From contig JALWTA010000037.1 in the NCBI GenBank assembly GCA_027082955.1, positions 1-42,901 on the forward strand: a stretch of 42,901 nucleotides of DNA. Direction: 5' to 3'. Position numbers and translations under genes: made by a program. Of this stretch, positions 24,931 to 33,540 are shown piece after piece; the first letter of the stretch is position 1; every line of letters starts with the position of its first letter. This DNA comes from Sulfurovum sp. Lineage in GTDB: Bacteria; Campylobacterota; Campylobacteria; Campylobacterales; Sulfurovaceae. The notes beneath the pieces were generated by a model. It had not been told where the DNA came from, ran no database searches, and was given only the letters and a program-made list of their open reading frames with translations.

Positions 24931-25584
24931 TTATTTCTTCTGACACACCCAGCTGCTCTCTTTGCATAGACGATCCAAATAGCGCTGTGCTTCTGTCTGC
25001 CCGCTTTGGAGTGCGGCACGCAGATTGTCGTAGGCTTTCAGCTTGTCAGGGTTGATGCCTTCACCCCATGCGTACAGGATGCCAAGGTTGAGCTTGGCAT
25101 TTGCGTCACCCATCTCTGAGGCTTTTTGGAAGTAGGAGAAGGCACGGTTTGTGTCTTTCTTGACTCCTTCTCCTTTAAGGTAGAGCGCGCCAAGGTTGTT
25201 GTACGCCTCTTTAATGCCGTTTTGTGCCGCTTTCTCGTACCAGTAGCGTGCACGCTCAAGTGCGTGGGGATCTTTTGTACCCATCGCATGGTAGAGACGG
25301 GCAAGGTTGTACTGTGCCGCAGCGACATTCTGCTTAGCTGCTTTTTCATACCAAGTCATCGCTTTGGTCAGATCCTGCTGTGCACCCTGCCCCTTGGCAT
25401 ACATCAGCCCGACATTGAACTGTGCTTTCGCGTCACCGTTCTTGGCAAGCATGTAAAACCCGTTAAGCGCTTCAATGTAGCTGCCTTTTTTGTAGGCTTC
25501 CATCGCATTGTCAAACTCTCCGGCTCCCAATAGTGACAGAGCAAGCAGCGTACCTGCCAGCAGCCTCATACCATGTTTTCTCAT
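24931..25584 (-). CDS. Sel1-repeat (TPR-like) exported protein
   Basis: A 217-residue protein with a signal peptide (about 1-21, ending LLGAG) followed by about four to five Sel1-like repeats, seen as recurring AQFNVGLMYAKGQG, AQYNLARLYHAMG, AYNNLGALYLKGEG and AKLNLGILYAWGEG. It ends with a short Cys-containing segment (LCKESSWVCQ), as in the cysteine-rich SLR proteins of Helicobacter, although the repeats themselves here lack paired cysteines. Likely periplasmic scaffold; function unknown. The ATG overlaps the dapF stop (ATGA); a second Met five codons in is possible. Confidence 0.85.
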   Translation of the reverse strand: MRKHGMRLLAGTLLALSLLGAGEFDNAMEAYKKGSYIEALNGFYMLAKNGDAKAQFNVGLMYAKGQGAQQDLTKAMTWYEKAAKQNVAAAQYNLARLYHAMGTKDPHALERARYWYEKAAQNGIKEAYNNLGALYLKGEGVKKDTNRAFSYFQKASEMGDANAKLNLGILYAWGEGINPDKLKAYDNLRAALQSGQTEAQRYLDRLCKESSWVCQKK

Positions 25585-26327
25585 ATCAGTGTCTCCGCAA
25601 TGAATGTCTTGGTTACTTTGCCGCCAAAGCGGTATACCCCGTCTTCATAGCTGACATAGAGCTCGTCCCCGCTTTTGGGGTGTACACGTATCTGGTCGAG
25701 CACACGCCCCTCTTTGTGGTTGCGAATGAAACAGGCGACCATCCCTGTTCCACAGGCGAGGGTCTCATCTTCTACCCCACGTTCATAGGTACGTACATAC
25801 ATGGCATCATCCGTTACTTTACAGATATTGACATTGGCATTGTACTTCTCTCTGAGCCTGCGCATCTGGGCGATATCAAAAGTGTCGATGTCGTCACGTA
25901 CCGCTACCAGATGCGGTACACCGGAGTCTATCAGCCACCAGTTCTCACCATCCTCTTCAATATCGGTACGGATAATGCGCGGTGCAACCATGTCGCTGAC
26001 CACATAGACGCCGTTAATGGTAGCACGGATCACCCCTGCACCGGTAAGGAATTCTGCTTTGCCATCTTTGCAGATGCCCTTTTCATGCGCGAAGTGTGCC
26101 ACTGCACGGCTGGCATTGCCGCACATTGCCGCATAGGAGCCGTCGGCATTGTAGAACTCCCATTCAAAGTCATACTCCGGATGCGGCAGCACCACGACCA
26201 TACCGTCTGCACCGACACCGTTTTGGCGGTGGCAGAGCTTTTGTGCCAGCGCGCTCCTGTCTGCCTTCTCCTGTGCAATGAAGATGATAAAATCATTGCC
26301 GTTGGCGGAATATTTGGTTACGGTCAT
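25581..26327 (-). CDS. dapF: Diaminopimelate epimerase
   Basis: A 248-residue DapF that converts LL- to meso-diaminopimelate for lysine and peptidoglycan. The two catalytic cysteines are Cys69 in AMCGNASR and Cys192 in ACGTGM, both in family motifs; the N-terminal YSANGNDFIIF is typical. It is slightly shorter than the 270-280 residues of enterobacterial DapF, as is usual in this phylum. It overlaps coaE upstream by four bases and the Sel1 gene downstream by four. Confidence 0.95.
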   Translation of the reverse strand: MTVTKYSANGNDFIIFIAQEKADRSALAQKLCHRQNGVGADGMVVVLPHPEYDFEWEFYNADGSYAAMCGNASRAVAHFAHEKGICKDGKAEFLTGAGVIRATINGVYVVSDMVAPRIIRTDIEEDGENWWLIDSGVPHLVAVRDDIDTFDIAQMRRLREKYNANVNICKVTDDAMYVRTYERGVEDETLACGTGMVACFIRNHKEGRVLDQIRVHPKSGDELYVSYEDGVYRFGGKVTKTFIAETLI

Positions 26328-26917
26328 GCAAACTCCTTCAAAATCGCCTCTTTTGCTTTTTCGTATTCTACCCTAAGTTGGGTTTGGTCTTTACTGTTGT
26401 CGATGACATAGTCTGCCAGATAGCGCTTCTCTTCAATGTCTATCTGCACAGCAAGCCGCTCCAGTACCGCTTCCTTTTCAAGACCGTCACGCTGCATACA
26501 TCTTTCTATCTGGAGAGATTGCGGTGCATAGACTACCAGCGTACGTCCAATGGGATAGCGTCTGCCCTCAAAAAAGAGCGGTATGTCCACAATGTAGGGT
26601 TTGCTTTTGGCATCTTCCTTTTGGGCTCGTTCTTCAATACGCTGATAGATCAGCGGATGCAACAGTGCTTCGAGTCTTTTGCGCTCTCTTGGTTCAGCAA
26701 AGACAATCGCCCCAAGCCGTTTTCTGTCCACCTTGCCATCCTGTACCACCTCATCACCGAACATCTGTGCAACCGTTTGAGCCTGCTCATCCAGCATATC
26801 ATGGGCAATTTTGTCCGCATCTATTACCGTAAAACCATCCTCTTCAAACATCTTGGCGACCGAACTTTTACCTGTCGCAATACCGCCGGTCAGTGCCACC
26901 GCATACGCAAACGCCAT
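26324..26917 (-). CDS. coaE: Dephospho-CoA kinase
   Basis: A 197-residue kinase for the last step of coenzyme A synthesis. The P-loop GGIATGKSS is at residues 11-19, followed by the DADKIAHDML segment and the RPxG-like lid region with RKRLGAIVFAEPRERKRLE in its usual place. The ATG at 26917 lies two bases after the stop of the L,D-transpeptidase gene and uses an AAAGGTGG that overlaps the end of that gene. A GTG three codons earlier is in frame but lies inside the ribosome site, so is less likely. Confidence 0.94.
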   Translation of the reverse strand: MAFAYAVALTGGIATGKSSVAKMFEEDGFTVIDADKIAHDMLDEQAQTVAQMFGDEVVQDGKVDRKRLGAIVFAEPRERKRLEALLHPLIYQRIEERAQKEDAKSKPYIVDIPLFFEGRRYPIGRTLVVYAPQSLQIERCMQRDGLEKEAVLERLAVQIDIEEKRYLADYVIDNSKDQTQLRVEYEKAKEAILKEFA

Positions 26918-26919
26918 CG

Positions 26920-28593
26920 TTACCACCTTTTATACGATTGCAACTGCATCTTATCGTAGTGATAGACATCGTCTCTGAACTGAAGTTTCCCGTCATAGTC
27001 GACCCATGCTGTCAGGTAGATGATGTCAACCGGTACCTTCTCTTTAAGACGCAGATAGACATTTTTTTTGCCCTGCAAAATCTCCTGCGATTTTTCAAAA
27101 TCGACATTTTTTTCAAAAGAGGCAAAGGTCTTGAGCAGTTCTCTTGGCTTCTCCAGCCGCACACATCCGTGGCTGAAGGCACGTTTGGGGCGTTTGAAGA
27201 GCGGTTTGGTCGGTGTATCATGCATATAGACCGAAAAACGGTTCGGGAAAAGAAACTTCACTTTACCCAACGCGTTTTTGTACCCCGGCACCTGCGCGAA
27301 GCGGTAGGGTACTGTTTTGGAGTAGCGGTACTGCGACCAGTCCACTGATGCAGGGTCTACCTTGTGTGCATCTTTTCCCCACCCTGTGTAAACCTCTATA
27401 TTCTCCTTTGCCATAGCATGCGGATTGCGCAGTAGTTTTGGGATCATCTCTTTTTGGATAATGCTTTTGGGCACATTCCAGTAAGGGTTGAGCACGATCA
27501 TCTCAACCTCATCGGAGAAGATAGGGGTCGGATGATTCGGTTTTCCGGTGATCACCTTCATGGTGTCTATCAGCTTGCCGTCCTGTTCAAAATAGAGTCT
27601 GAAAAACGGAATATTGATAATGATATGTCTGTGCGGCTGTCTTGGATTGAACCATTTGATACGGTCAAGGTTCAGACGCAGGATGGTAATACGGCGGGAG
27701 ACGGGAATGTTCAATACCCTCAGTGTTGCCGGACCGACCACCCCGTCATCTGCCAACCCGTTTCGGCGCTGAAAGTGTTTGACCGCCTCCACAAGACAGC
27801 GGTCATAGCTGTCATCTTCACTGCTGTCGCTGCACCCGACATAATCTCCTGTCACCTTCAGGCGTTCACGCAGTGCATAGACACCACGGTCACGCATTCC
27901 CGGTTTCAATGTCTTCCCAAGTGATACATGCTTCCATCCACCCTTCTGCTGAAGCTTCAGGTAGTGTGCCAGCGATTTTTGCAGTGCCTTGTAGTGGTAA
28001 GCTGTCGGTACTGCTTTTTTCAACATCGCATACATATCTTGTCCCAACATCGCCTTTTCCGCCATAGCGATGGCATCGACCTTGGGACGGTGCAGTTCCC
28101 ACTCCGTACTGACATCGTTGACAATCAGGTTGGCAATGCGTGCCCTAAAGGCTCCCCAGTTGATACTCCCAAAATAGGCGTAGTTGACATAGGCTTCATA
28201 GAGCAAAGAGATTTTAAACTCCATTTCCATTCGCTTCAAAAAGTTTCCCGGTACACCATAGAGCGCCTGTGCTTCCTGTTCAAGATGGCGGGCATCATAA
28301 TAGAGCCGACTTTTGGAATCCAGCGTCTCGTCCTCTTTCATCGTACGAAACAATCCTTCCGCGGCCGGAGAGAGCTTCTTTTCCTGCATCCATATAGGCA
28401 AAAAGAGTACCCTTTTGTAAAGTCGCTTTAGAAAACTTTTGGAAGGTTGCGGCTTTAAGGAGTTAAAGATCACCGCCGTCGCATGCTCTTCATAAGCAAG
28501 TTTGTTCGCAAAAAGCAAACCGCTTTGCAATATCCATATTGCCATCACTGCACCAAGCCAGGTATGTACTCCCTTGCGCCATCGCTGCATCAT
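26920..28593 (-). CDS. L,D-transpeptidase (YcbB/LdtD-like) with peptidoglycan-binding domain
   Basis: A 557-residue periplasmic enzyme that makes 3-3 cross-links in peptidoglycan or anchors proteins to it. An N-terminal signal or anchor lies at about 12-29. The scaffold domain is followed by a peptidoglycan-binding domain near residues 230-295 (FQRRNGLADDGVVGPAT) and the YkuD catalytic domain near 320-490, with the active-site SHGCVRL; the nucleophile is Cys477, and the upstream His is in YMHDTPTK. It heads an operon with coaE, dapF and the Sel1 gene; dapF supplies the meso-DAP that these cross-links use. Confidence 0.92.
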   Translation of the reverse strand: MMQRWRKGVHTWLGAVMAIWILQSGLLFANKLAYEEHATAVIFNSLKPQPSKSFLKRLYKRVLFLPIWMQEKKLSPAAEGLFRTMKEDETLDSKSRLYYDARHLEQEAQALYGVPGNFLKRMEMEFKISLLYEAYVNYAYFGSINWGAFRARIANLIVNDVSTEWELHRPKVDAIAMAEKAMLGQDMYAMLKKAVPTAYHYKALQKSLAHYLKLQQKGGWKHVSLGKTLKPGMRDRGVYALRERLKVTGDYVGCSDSSEDDSYDRCLVEAVKHFQRRNGLADDGVVGPATLRVLNIPVSRRITILRLNLDRIKWFNPRQPHRHIIINIPFFRLYFEQDGKLIDTMKVITGKPNHPTPIFSDEVEMIVLNPYWNVPKSIIQKEMIPKLLRNPHAMAKENIEVYTGWGKDAHKVDPASVDWSQYRYSKTVPYRFAQVPGYKNALGKVKFLFPNRFSVYMHDTPTKPLFKRPKRAFSHGCVRLEKPRELLKTFASFEKNVDFEKSQEILQGKKNVYLRLKEKVPVDIIYLTAWVDYDGKLQFRDDVYHYDKMQLQSYKRW

Positions 28594-28621
28594 CTCACCT
28601 TATTGTTTATATTTGCCAATA

Positions 28622-28627
28622 ATTATA
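28622..28627 (-). promoter_or_regulatory. -10 box upstream of the L,D-transpeptidase gene
   Basis: TATAAT on the minus strand, 29 bases before the start. It would drive the ldt-coaE-dapF-Sel1 operon. Confidence 0.5.
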
Positions 28628-28715
28628 CCCAAATCTAAAAACAGAAAACTTACAAAACCCATACTCACATCGTTGCTCTATCTGCGACTACATCGTGCCC
28701 TTATCGAAGAAATGC

Positions 28716-28721
28716 TAAAAT
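28716..28721 (+). promoter_or_regulatory. -10 box of the Bat operon, placed for a leaderless mRNA
   Basis: TAAAAT, preceded by TGC, ends seven bases before the A of the batA ATG. With usual spacing, transcription would begin on that A. No Shine-Dalgarno sequence lies between or upstream. Confidence 0.4.
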
Positions 28722-28727
28722 GAACCT

Positions 28728-29633
28728 ATGCACTTTACATTCGCCTCTCCCTGGTTTCTGCTGTTGCTGCTGCTGATACCCTGCTTCATCTGGTGTCGCA
28801 ACTACAGCAGACGCTTCTACTTTTCAAAAACAGCATGGGCAGGCACAGAAAGTCCGGTATTTTCTGCCGATACGTGGCTGAAGATCCTCGCGTTTTCTCT
28901 GATGGTCACTGCCCTTGCCGGACCGTTTGTCTATGAAAGTGAAGGGCACGCAACGAAGAAAGGACGAGACCTTGTCCTTGCTATCGATGCATCAGGCTCC
29001 ATGGCACAAAGCGGATTTGATGAAAAAGACCGTTTCAAAACCAAGTATGAAACGACCATTGCATTGGCCAAAGCTTTTATTGAACACCGGTATGATGACA
29101 ACATCGGGGCAGTGGTGTTCGGCACATTTGCCTATACCGCTTCACCACTCACCTATGATCTCAAAGCCCTGTCCGATCTGATTGGAATGACAAATGAAGG
29201 CATTGCCGGAGAGAGTACCGCTATCGGGGATGCTATCATGCAGTCTCTGCGCACCCTCTCTTTTGGGAAGGCGAAACAGAAGGTGATCATCCTCATCACA
29301 GACGGCTACCACAATGCCGGAAGCCACTCTCCCAAAGAAGCAGTTGCAGAAGCGAAAAAACAGGGAGTCAAGATCTACACCATCGGCATCGGCAGCAAAC
29401 GTGACTATGACAGCGGGCTGCTTGAGACCATTGCCAAGGCTACCGGTGCAAAAAGCTACGGTGCGCTGAATGCCGATGCGCTCAAAGAGGTTTTCAGTGA
29501 TATCGCGGCACTTGAGCCAAGCCAGATTCGCGGAGAGAACTACCTCAACAAACGCCTCCTGATCTTCCTGCCGATACTCGGGGCAATGCTGATCATACTT
29601 TGGCTCTTTTGGAGAGAGGAGGCATCGGCATGA
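28728..29633 (+). CDS. BatA-like membrane VWA-domain protein
   Basis: A 301-residue protein with membrane segments near 8-22 and 50-66, a von Willebrand factor A domain (about 80-265) and a C-terminal helix (about 276-294). The metal-ion site is present as DASGS at 87-91, with the later Thr in GESTAIGD and Asp in ITDGYHN. It starts a five-gene Bat/MoxR operon. Such proteins are thought to form inner-membrane complexes matured by the MoxR ATPase and linked to periplasmic stress tolerance. The start matches the usual FASPWFLLLL opening, yet it lacks a ribosome site. Confidence 0.9.
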   Translation: MHFTFASPWFLLLLLLIPCFIWCRNYSRRFYFSKTAWAGTESPVFSADTWLKILAFSLMVTALAGPFVYESEGHATKKGRDLVLAIDASGSMAQSGFDEKDRFKTKYETTIALAKAFIEHRYDDNIGAVVFGTFAYTASPLTYDLKALSDLIGMTNEGIAGESTAIGDAIMQSLRTLSFGKAKQKVIILITDGYHNAGSHSPKEAVAEAKKQGVKIYTIGIGSKRDYDSGLLETIAKATGAKSYGALNADALKEVFSDIAALEPSQIRGENYLNKRLLIFLPILGAMLIILWLFWREEASA

Positions 29634-31174
29634 GTCTGCTCTATCCGCAGCTGTTGTGGCTGTTCATACCGCTTATACTGCTTGGATACTACCATAGACC
29701 GCTTGGTATGCACAAACGTGTCCATTGGCTCATCCTTGCCCTGCTCCTTCTGGCTCTTGCAAGACCACAGTTGCAAAAAGGTATTCAGAAGGCGCAGGTG
29801 CAGGCACACGATATCATCATCGCTCTGGATGTTTCCTACTCTATGCGTGCACAGGATATCAAACCGGACCGCTATACCTTTGCACAAAAGACCATCGATG
29901 CACTTCTCTCCCAAAACAGCCGTGACAACATGATGCTCATTGCTTTTACCACCAATCCGCTGCTGCTCTCTCCTCCTACAACAGACCATGCCATTGTCCG
30001 TACAGCACTGCACGCACTCAACCGGGACAACATCCTGACCAAAGGTACCTCTTTGCAAAAACTCTTTGCCAAGATCGCCTCCATGCCAAAGGTCAAAAGG
30101 GAACTTCTGCTCATTACCGACGGGGGTGAAGAACAAAATCTGGAACACCTTACTGCAGCACTTGCATCTTCTCCCGTACACCTTACCGTCCTTGCCATGG
30201 GAACGCAAAAAGGTGCTACGATTCCCAAAAAAGACGGCACTCAATTGACAGACAAAGAGGGGCATCTTGTCGTCTCACGCATCAACCCGATCCTCAAACA
30301 GCTCAGTCAGGCTGTAAATGGTCACTACATCGAACCACAAAGCTCACCGGAAACAACGGCAGAAGCGATCGAGAAAGCATTCGCCTCCGCAGAGGATGTT
30401 TCACATACTGTCACCAAAAAACGCTATCACTACACAGAGCTCTATCCGCTGCCGCTGCTGTTTGCACTGCTGCTCTTTTTCATGTTGCATACACGGGCGT
30501 CCAAGTATCTTCTGCTGCTCTTTTCACTTCTGGGTATTTCGGCACAGGCCTCACCGCTTGACCTTTACTATCTGCATGCCGCCTACAACGCCTACAATAA
30601 AGGAAGGTATCATACCAGTGCAAAACTTCTTGAAAAAAGCGAAACCGATTCGCTTCAACGCCGCTACACACTTGCTTCAATACACTACAAAAAGGGAGAC
30701 TACAAAGGTGCTATCGCACTCTACCGTTCCATCAAAACCCGTTCCATGCCGCTTAAGCAGACACTTCTTTACAATATTGGCAATGCCTACGCCCATCTCA
30801 AAGCATACGATAAAGCCAAAATGTACTATACTAAAGCATTACAGTTGGGAAGTGATGCCGATGCACTGCACAATCTGAAACTGGTCGTACTGTTGCAGCA
30901 CAACAGCAAACAGGCACAGGGGCGTTCCCTTCCCAAACCGCAGGGAGGCAGTCCGTCAGCGGCAGTACAGGTCAGTGAAAAAGACCAAAAAAGCCAAGAG
31001 AAACAGGAGAGTTCGGGTTCTGGTTCCGGTGGAGAGAACAGCAGGCACACCAAGGAACATGCCAAAAAGAAACAGCGGCTCCTTATGGACAACAAACCGC
31101 AAAAACAGCCACTTGGCTCAAAGGTATATGAACTGATCAATAAAGGATATATCCGTGAAACACAGCCTTGGTAA
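29630..31174 (+). CDS. BatB-like VWA protein fused to TPR (BatC-like) region
   Basis: A 514-residue protein. Two N-terminal helices (about 5-21, 31-46) precede a VWA domain with metal site DVSYS at 67-71; a third helix region follows (about 273-303). Residues of about 310-425 form TPR-like repeats (AYNAYNKGRYHTSAKLLEK, ASIHYKKGDYKGAIALY, GNAYAHLKAYDKAKMYYTKAL), then a disordered Gly/Ser/Lys tail. It therefore combines BatB and BatC, separate genes in some bacteria. The ATG at 29630 overlaps the batA stop (ATGA); the frame opens ten codons earlier inside batA. Confidence 0.9.
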   Translation: MSLLYPQLLWLFIPLILLGYYHRPLGMHKRVHWLILALLLLALARPQLQKGIQKAQVQAHDIIIALDVSYSMRAQDIKPDRYTFAQKTIDALLSQNSRDNMMLIAFTTNPLLLSPPTTDHAIVRTALHALNRDNILTKGTSLQKLFAKIASMPKVKRELLLITDGGEEQNLEHLTAALASSPVHLTVLAMGTQKGATIPKKDGTQLTDKEGHLVVSRINPILKQLSQAVNGHYIEPQSSPETTAEAIEKAFASAEDVSHTVTKKRYHYTELYPLPLLFALLLFFMLHTRASKYLLLLFSLLGISAQASPLDLYYLHAAYNAYNKGRYHTSAKLLEKSETDSLQRRYTLASIHYKKGDYKGAIALYRSIKTRSMPLKQTLLYNIGNAYAHLKAYDKAKMYYTKALQLGSDADALHNLKLVVLLQHNSKQAQGRSLPKPQGGSPSAAVQVSEKDQKSQEKQESSGSGSGGENSRHTKEHAKKKQRLLMDNKPQKQPLGSKVYELINKGYIRETQPW

Positions 31175-32291
31175 GATAGGGATCATACTGCTGCTGGTAT
31201 TGTCGCTGCATGCGGAAGATTTTACTGTAAAGATGCATGCCGATACCCTCTCCCCCTATGTGAAAGAGCCTGTTCTGCTCTCAGTCGACTTCAACCAGAC
31301 CAACCCAAAACCTATCCTGCTTTTTCAATTTTCCATTGTACCCAACACCGACTACCGCATACATCAGATCTATGCACGGCATGATGATACACTGCACCAT
31401 GCCCACCAACACAACCTCTATGAGATCTATCCGCTGCGCTCCGGAGATATCAACATTACATTCAAGCTTATCAAACGTGTCACCAATGATGACAAAGTGC
31501 GCTATTATTCATCAGGAGACCGTGATGACTTTAAAAAACTTGAGACCACAGACTACCCGATCTCTCTTGCTCCGCTAAAGCTGCATGTCAAACCCCTGCC
31601 CAAGGGGACACAGCTTGTGGGCAATTTCAAACTTGACGTTAGCCTGAAACAAAAAAAAGCAGATGCCTATGCACCTATCCCCCTTAAAGTCACCATTTCC
31701 GGTAATGGTTACCCGCCGGTACTGCCGCATATTATAACGCCTGACAAGTCTTTCACCCTTTTTAGTGAAAAACCGATTGCGCACATCCGTCATTCACAAG
31801 ATGGGACACACAACACTGTCATCTACCCTATGGCGATCTCCGCAGCACACTCTTTCACTCTTCCGGAAACAACCCTTCAAGCATTCAACCCCAAAACAGA
31901 ACGCAGCTACAAACTGACTATCCCTGCCGAACCTATCACCATCACGCCTGTTGACAAATCAACCCTCGTTGACAAGGTTGACAACCCCAAACCGTTGACA
32001 GTCAACTGGCAGTGGTTATACCCCCTGCTGGGATACCTCAGTGCGTTTATCGCAGGATTTGCAACCGCATGGCTGATGAAACAGCGGCGCAAGAAAACCC
32101 GTATGCAGACCCATCCCCTCAAAGCGAAGATAGATGCATGTGCAGATGAAAAAGCCCTGCTGGCGCTGCTCATGGCACAGGGAGACAAACGCTTTGAAAG
32201 CGTTATTGGCAAACTGGAAGCAAGCCTCTACGGCGACCAAAACCAGACACTCAAACAACTCAAACAGGAAGCAAAGGAGCAACTCTCATGA
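31155..32291 (+). CDS. BatD-like exported protein
   Basis: A 378-residue protein with a signal peptide (about 1-20, ending LSLHA), a beta-rich periplasmic region to about 290, one membrane helix (about 290-310) and a cytoplasmic basic/helical tail. This is the BatD layout, and its location after the VWA genes agrees. The start is GTG at 31155, 20 bases inside the preceding gene, with AAGGATAT upstream. There is no catalytic motif. It is coupled to moxR by ATGA. Confidence 0.8.
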   Translation: MKHSLGKIGIILLLVLSLHAEDFTVKMHADTLSPYVKEPVLLSVDFNQTNPKPILLFQFSIVPNTDYRIHQIYARHDDTLHHAHQHNLYEIYPLRSGDINITFKLIKRVTNDDKVRYYSSGDRDDFKKLETTDYPISLAPLKLHVKPLPKGTQLVGNFKLDVSLKQKKADAYAPIPLKVTISGNGYPPVLPHIITPDKSFTLFSEKPIAHIRHSQDGTHNTVIYPMAISAAHSFTLPETTLQAFNPKTERSYKLTIPAEPITITPVDKSTLVDKVDNPKPLTVNWQWLYPLLGYLSAFIAGFATAWLMKQRRKKTRMQTHPLKAKIDACADEKALLALLMAQGDKRFESVIGKLEASLYGDQNQTLKQLKQEAKEQLS

Positions 32292-33235
32292 CAACGACCA
32301 TCATGCAACTCAAAACCGAACTCTCCAAGGCGGTCATCGGACAGGAAGCGATGATCGAAGGGCTGCTCATCGGGCTGCTGTGCGAAGGGCATATTCTGGT
32401 AGAAGGGGTGCCCGGCCTGGCAAAGACTACCACTATCAATGCACTCTCCCGTGCCATTGGGCTGGACTTCAAACGTATCCAGTTCACCCCCGACCTGCTC
32501 CCCTCCGACATTATCGGTGCACAGATATACAACCCCAAAGAGCACACCTTCAGCATCAAAAAAGGACCTCTTTTTACCAATCTGCTTTTGGCAGATGAGA
32601 TCAACCGTGCGCCGGCAAAGGTACAGTCGGCGCTGTTGGAGGTAATGCAGGAACAGCAGGTGACCATTGGAGATGAGACCTTCCCTCTGGAGCATCCGTT
32701 TCTGGTCATGGCAACCCAGAACCCCATTGAGCAGGAGGGGGTCTACGCCCTGCCCGAAGCACAGCTTGACCGTTTCATGATGAAACTGGTCGTCACCCAC
32801 AACGATGAGGCACAGGAGCTTGAGATCATGCGCAAAGGAGCGACCAAAAGCTTTGGCGAAGTCAAGCAGGTATTCGACAAAGAGGCGCTCTTTGCACTGC
32901 AAAAGCAGCTTGAAACGATCCACATAGACCCCGAACTCGAACAGTACATCGTAAGCCTTGTCTCCGCCACACGCAACCCGGAGAAGTTTGGTCTGGAGGG
33001 TGTTGCTGCTGACATCATGTACGGTGTCAGCCCCCGTGCCTCCATCGACCTCTACAAAGCTTCCCGTGCCAAAGCTTTCCTGCGGGGCAACGACTATGTC
33101 AGTCCTGCTGATATCGGCTATGTCATCCATGATGTACTCCGCCACCGCATCGTACTCAGCTATGAAGCAAGGGCCAAAGGCATTCAGAGTGATGAGATCA
33201 TTACCAAGATCGTTGAAGCGGTGCCGGTACCGTAG
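32288..33235 (+). CDS. MoxR family AAA+ ATPase
   Basis: A 315-residue AAA+ ATPase. Walker A is GVPGLAKT at 40-47, Walker B LLADEINRAP at 100-109, and sensor 1 is in the MATQNPIEQEGVYALPEAQLDRF stretch near 140-162, the MoxR hallmark. MoxR enzymes act as chaperones that activate VWA-domain partners, which here are the two Bat proteins encoded just upstream. Its TAG stop lies inside the first copy of a heptamer repeat array. Confidence 0.95.
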   Translation: MTTTIMQLKTELSKAVIGQEAMIEGLLIGLLCEGHILVEGVPGLAKTTTINALSRAIGLDFKRIQFTPDLLPSDIIGAQIYNPKEHTFSIKKGPLFTNLLLADEINRAPAKVQSALLEVMQEQQVTIGDETFPLEHPFLVMATQNPIEQEGVYALPEAQLDRFMMKLVVTHNDEAQELEIMRKGATKSFGEVKQVFDKEALFALQKQLETIHIDPELEQYIVSLVSATRNPEKFGLEGVAADIMYGVSPRASIDLYKASRAKAFLRGNDYVSPADIGYVIHDVLRHRIVLSYEARAKGIQSDEIITKIVEAVPVP

Positions 33236-33287
33236 GAAGTAGGAAGTAGGAAGTAGGAAGTAGGAAGTAGGAAGTAGGAAGTAGGAA
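33232..33287 (+). repeat. Tandem array of eight GTAGGAA heptamers
   Basis: Exactly eight uninterrupted copies of GTAGGAA (56 bases). The array begins at the last codon of the MoxR gene, and the first copy supplies its TAG stop. Such heptamers expand and contract by slippage. It opens the 305-base gap before the DUF58 gene. Confidence 0.97.
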
Positions 33288-33319
33288 TGATAATACGATG
33301 TAAGCTTTTGTCAACCTTG

Positions 33320-33476
33320 GTCAATAAAAATATTGCGCTGTTATTGCTTTCTCGTAGGGTGCGTAATCACGCACCATTGAGACGCATGACAACCAAACAT
33401 GCTTATATTACAAACGGTTTGAAGGTGCGTGCCTACGCACCCTACATATTCTCTCTTGTCAATCAAAGCATTGCGC
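33320..33476 (+). repeat. Imperfect direct repeats flanking the inner inverted repeat
   Basis: Two copies of a 19-base sequence beginning GTCAAT and ending ATTGCGC, at 33320-33338 and 33458-33476, agreeing at 16 of 19 positions. They stand on either side of the inverted-repeat pair at 33354-33445. They could mark the ends of an inserted element or an older duplication. Confidence 0.6.
33354..33445. repeat. Paired REP-like palindromes in inverted orientation
   Basis: Arms at 33354-33375 and 33424-33445 are inverted copies of each other, matching at 20 of 22 positions, 48 bases apart. Each arm also folds alone: GGTGCGT and ACGCACC form a seven-base stem around four bases. This double palindrome is like REP/BIME elements. 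At 33493-33519 a pyrimidine-rich stretch (TCCTAACTCCTACC and similar) is a loose inverted counterpart of the heptamer array. No coding sequence is seen in 33236-33540. Confidence 0.8.
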
Positions 33477-33540
33477 AGCAATGCATACAACAACTCCTAA
33501 CTCCTACCTACTACCTCCTCACTAAATCGGAGCTCAAAAA

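Noticed and set aside
25533-26411. Long plus-strand open frame of 292 codons opposite dapF and coaE
   Set aside because: It lies opposite well-supported genes, has an unlikely composition and matches no family; it is a mirror of their codon use.
29540-30265. 241-codon minus-strand open frame opposite the BatB gene
   Set aside because: Antisense shadow of a clear VWA gene; cysteine-rich nonsense composition.
32228-33145. 305-codon minus-strand open frame opposite moxR
   Set aside because: It is antisense to a MoxR gene with all motifs intact and shows no domain of its own.
33232-33287. Heptamer array considered as a CRISPR or iteron origin
   Set aside because: Units are seven bases, contiguous and without spacers; no cas or replication gene is nearby.
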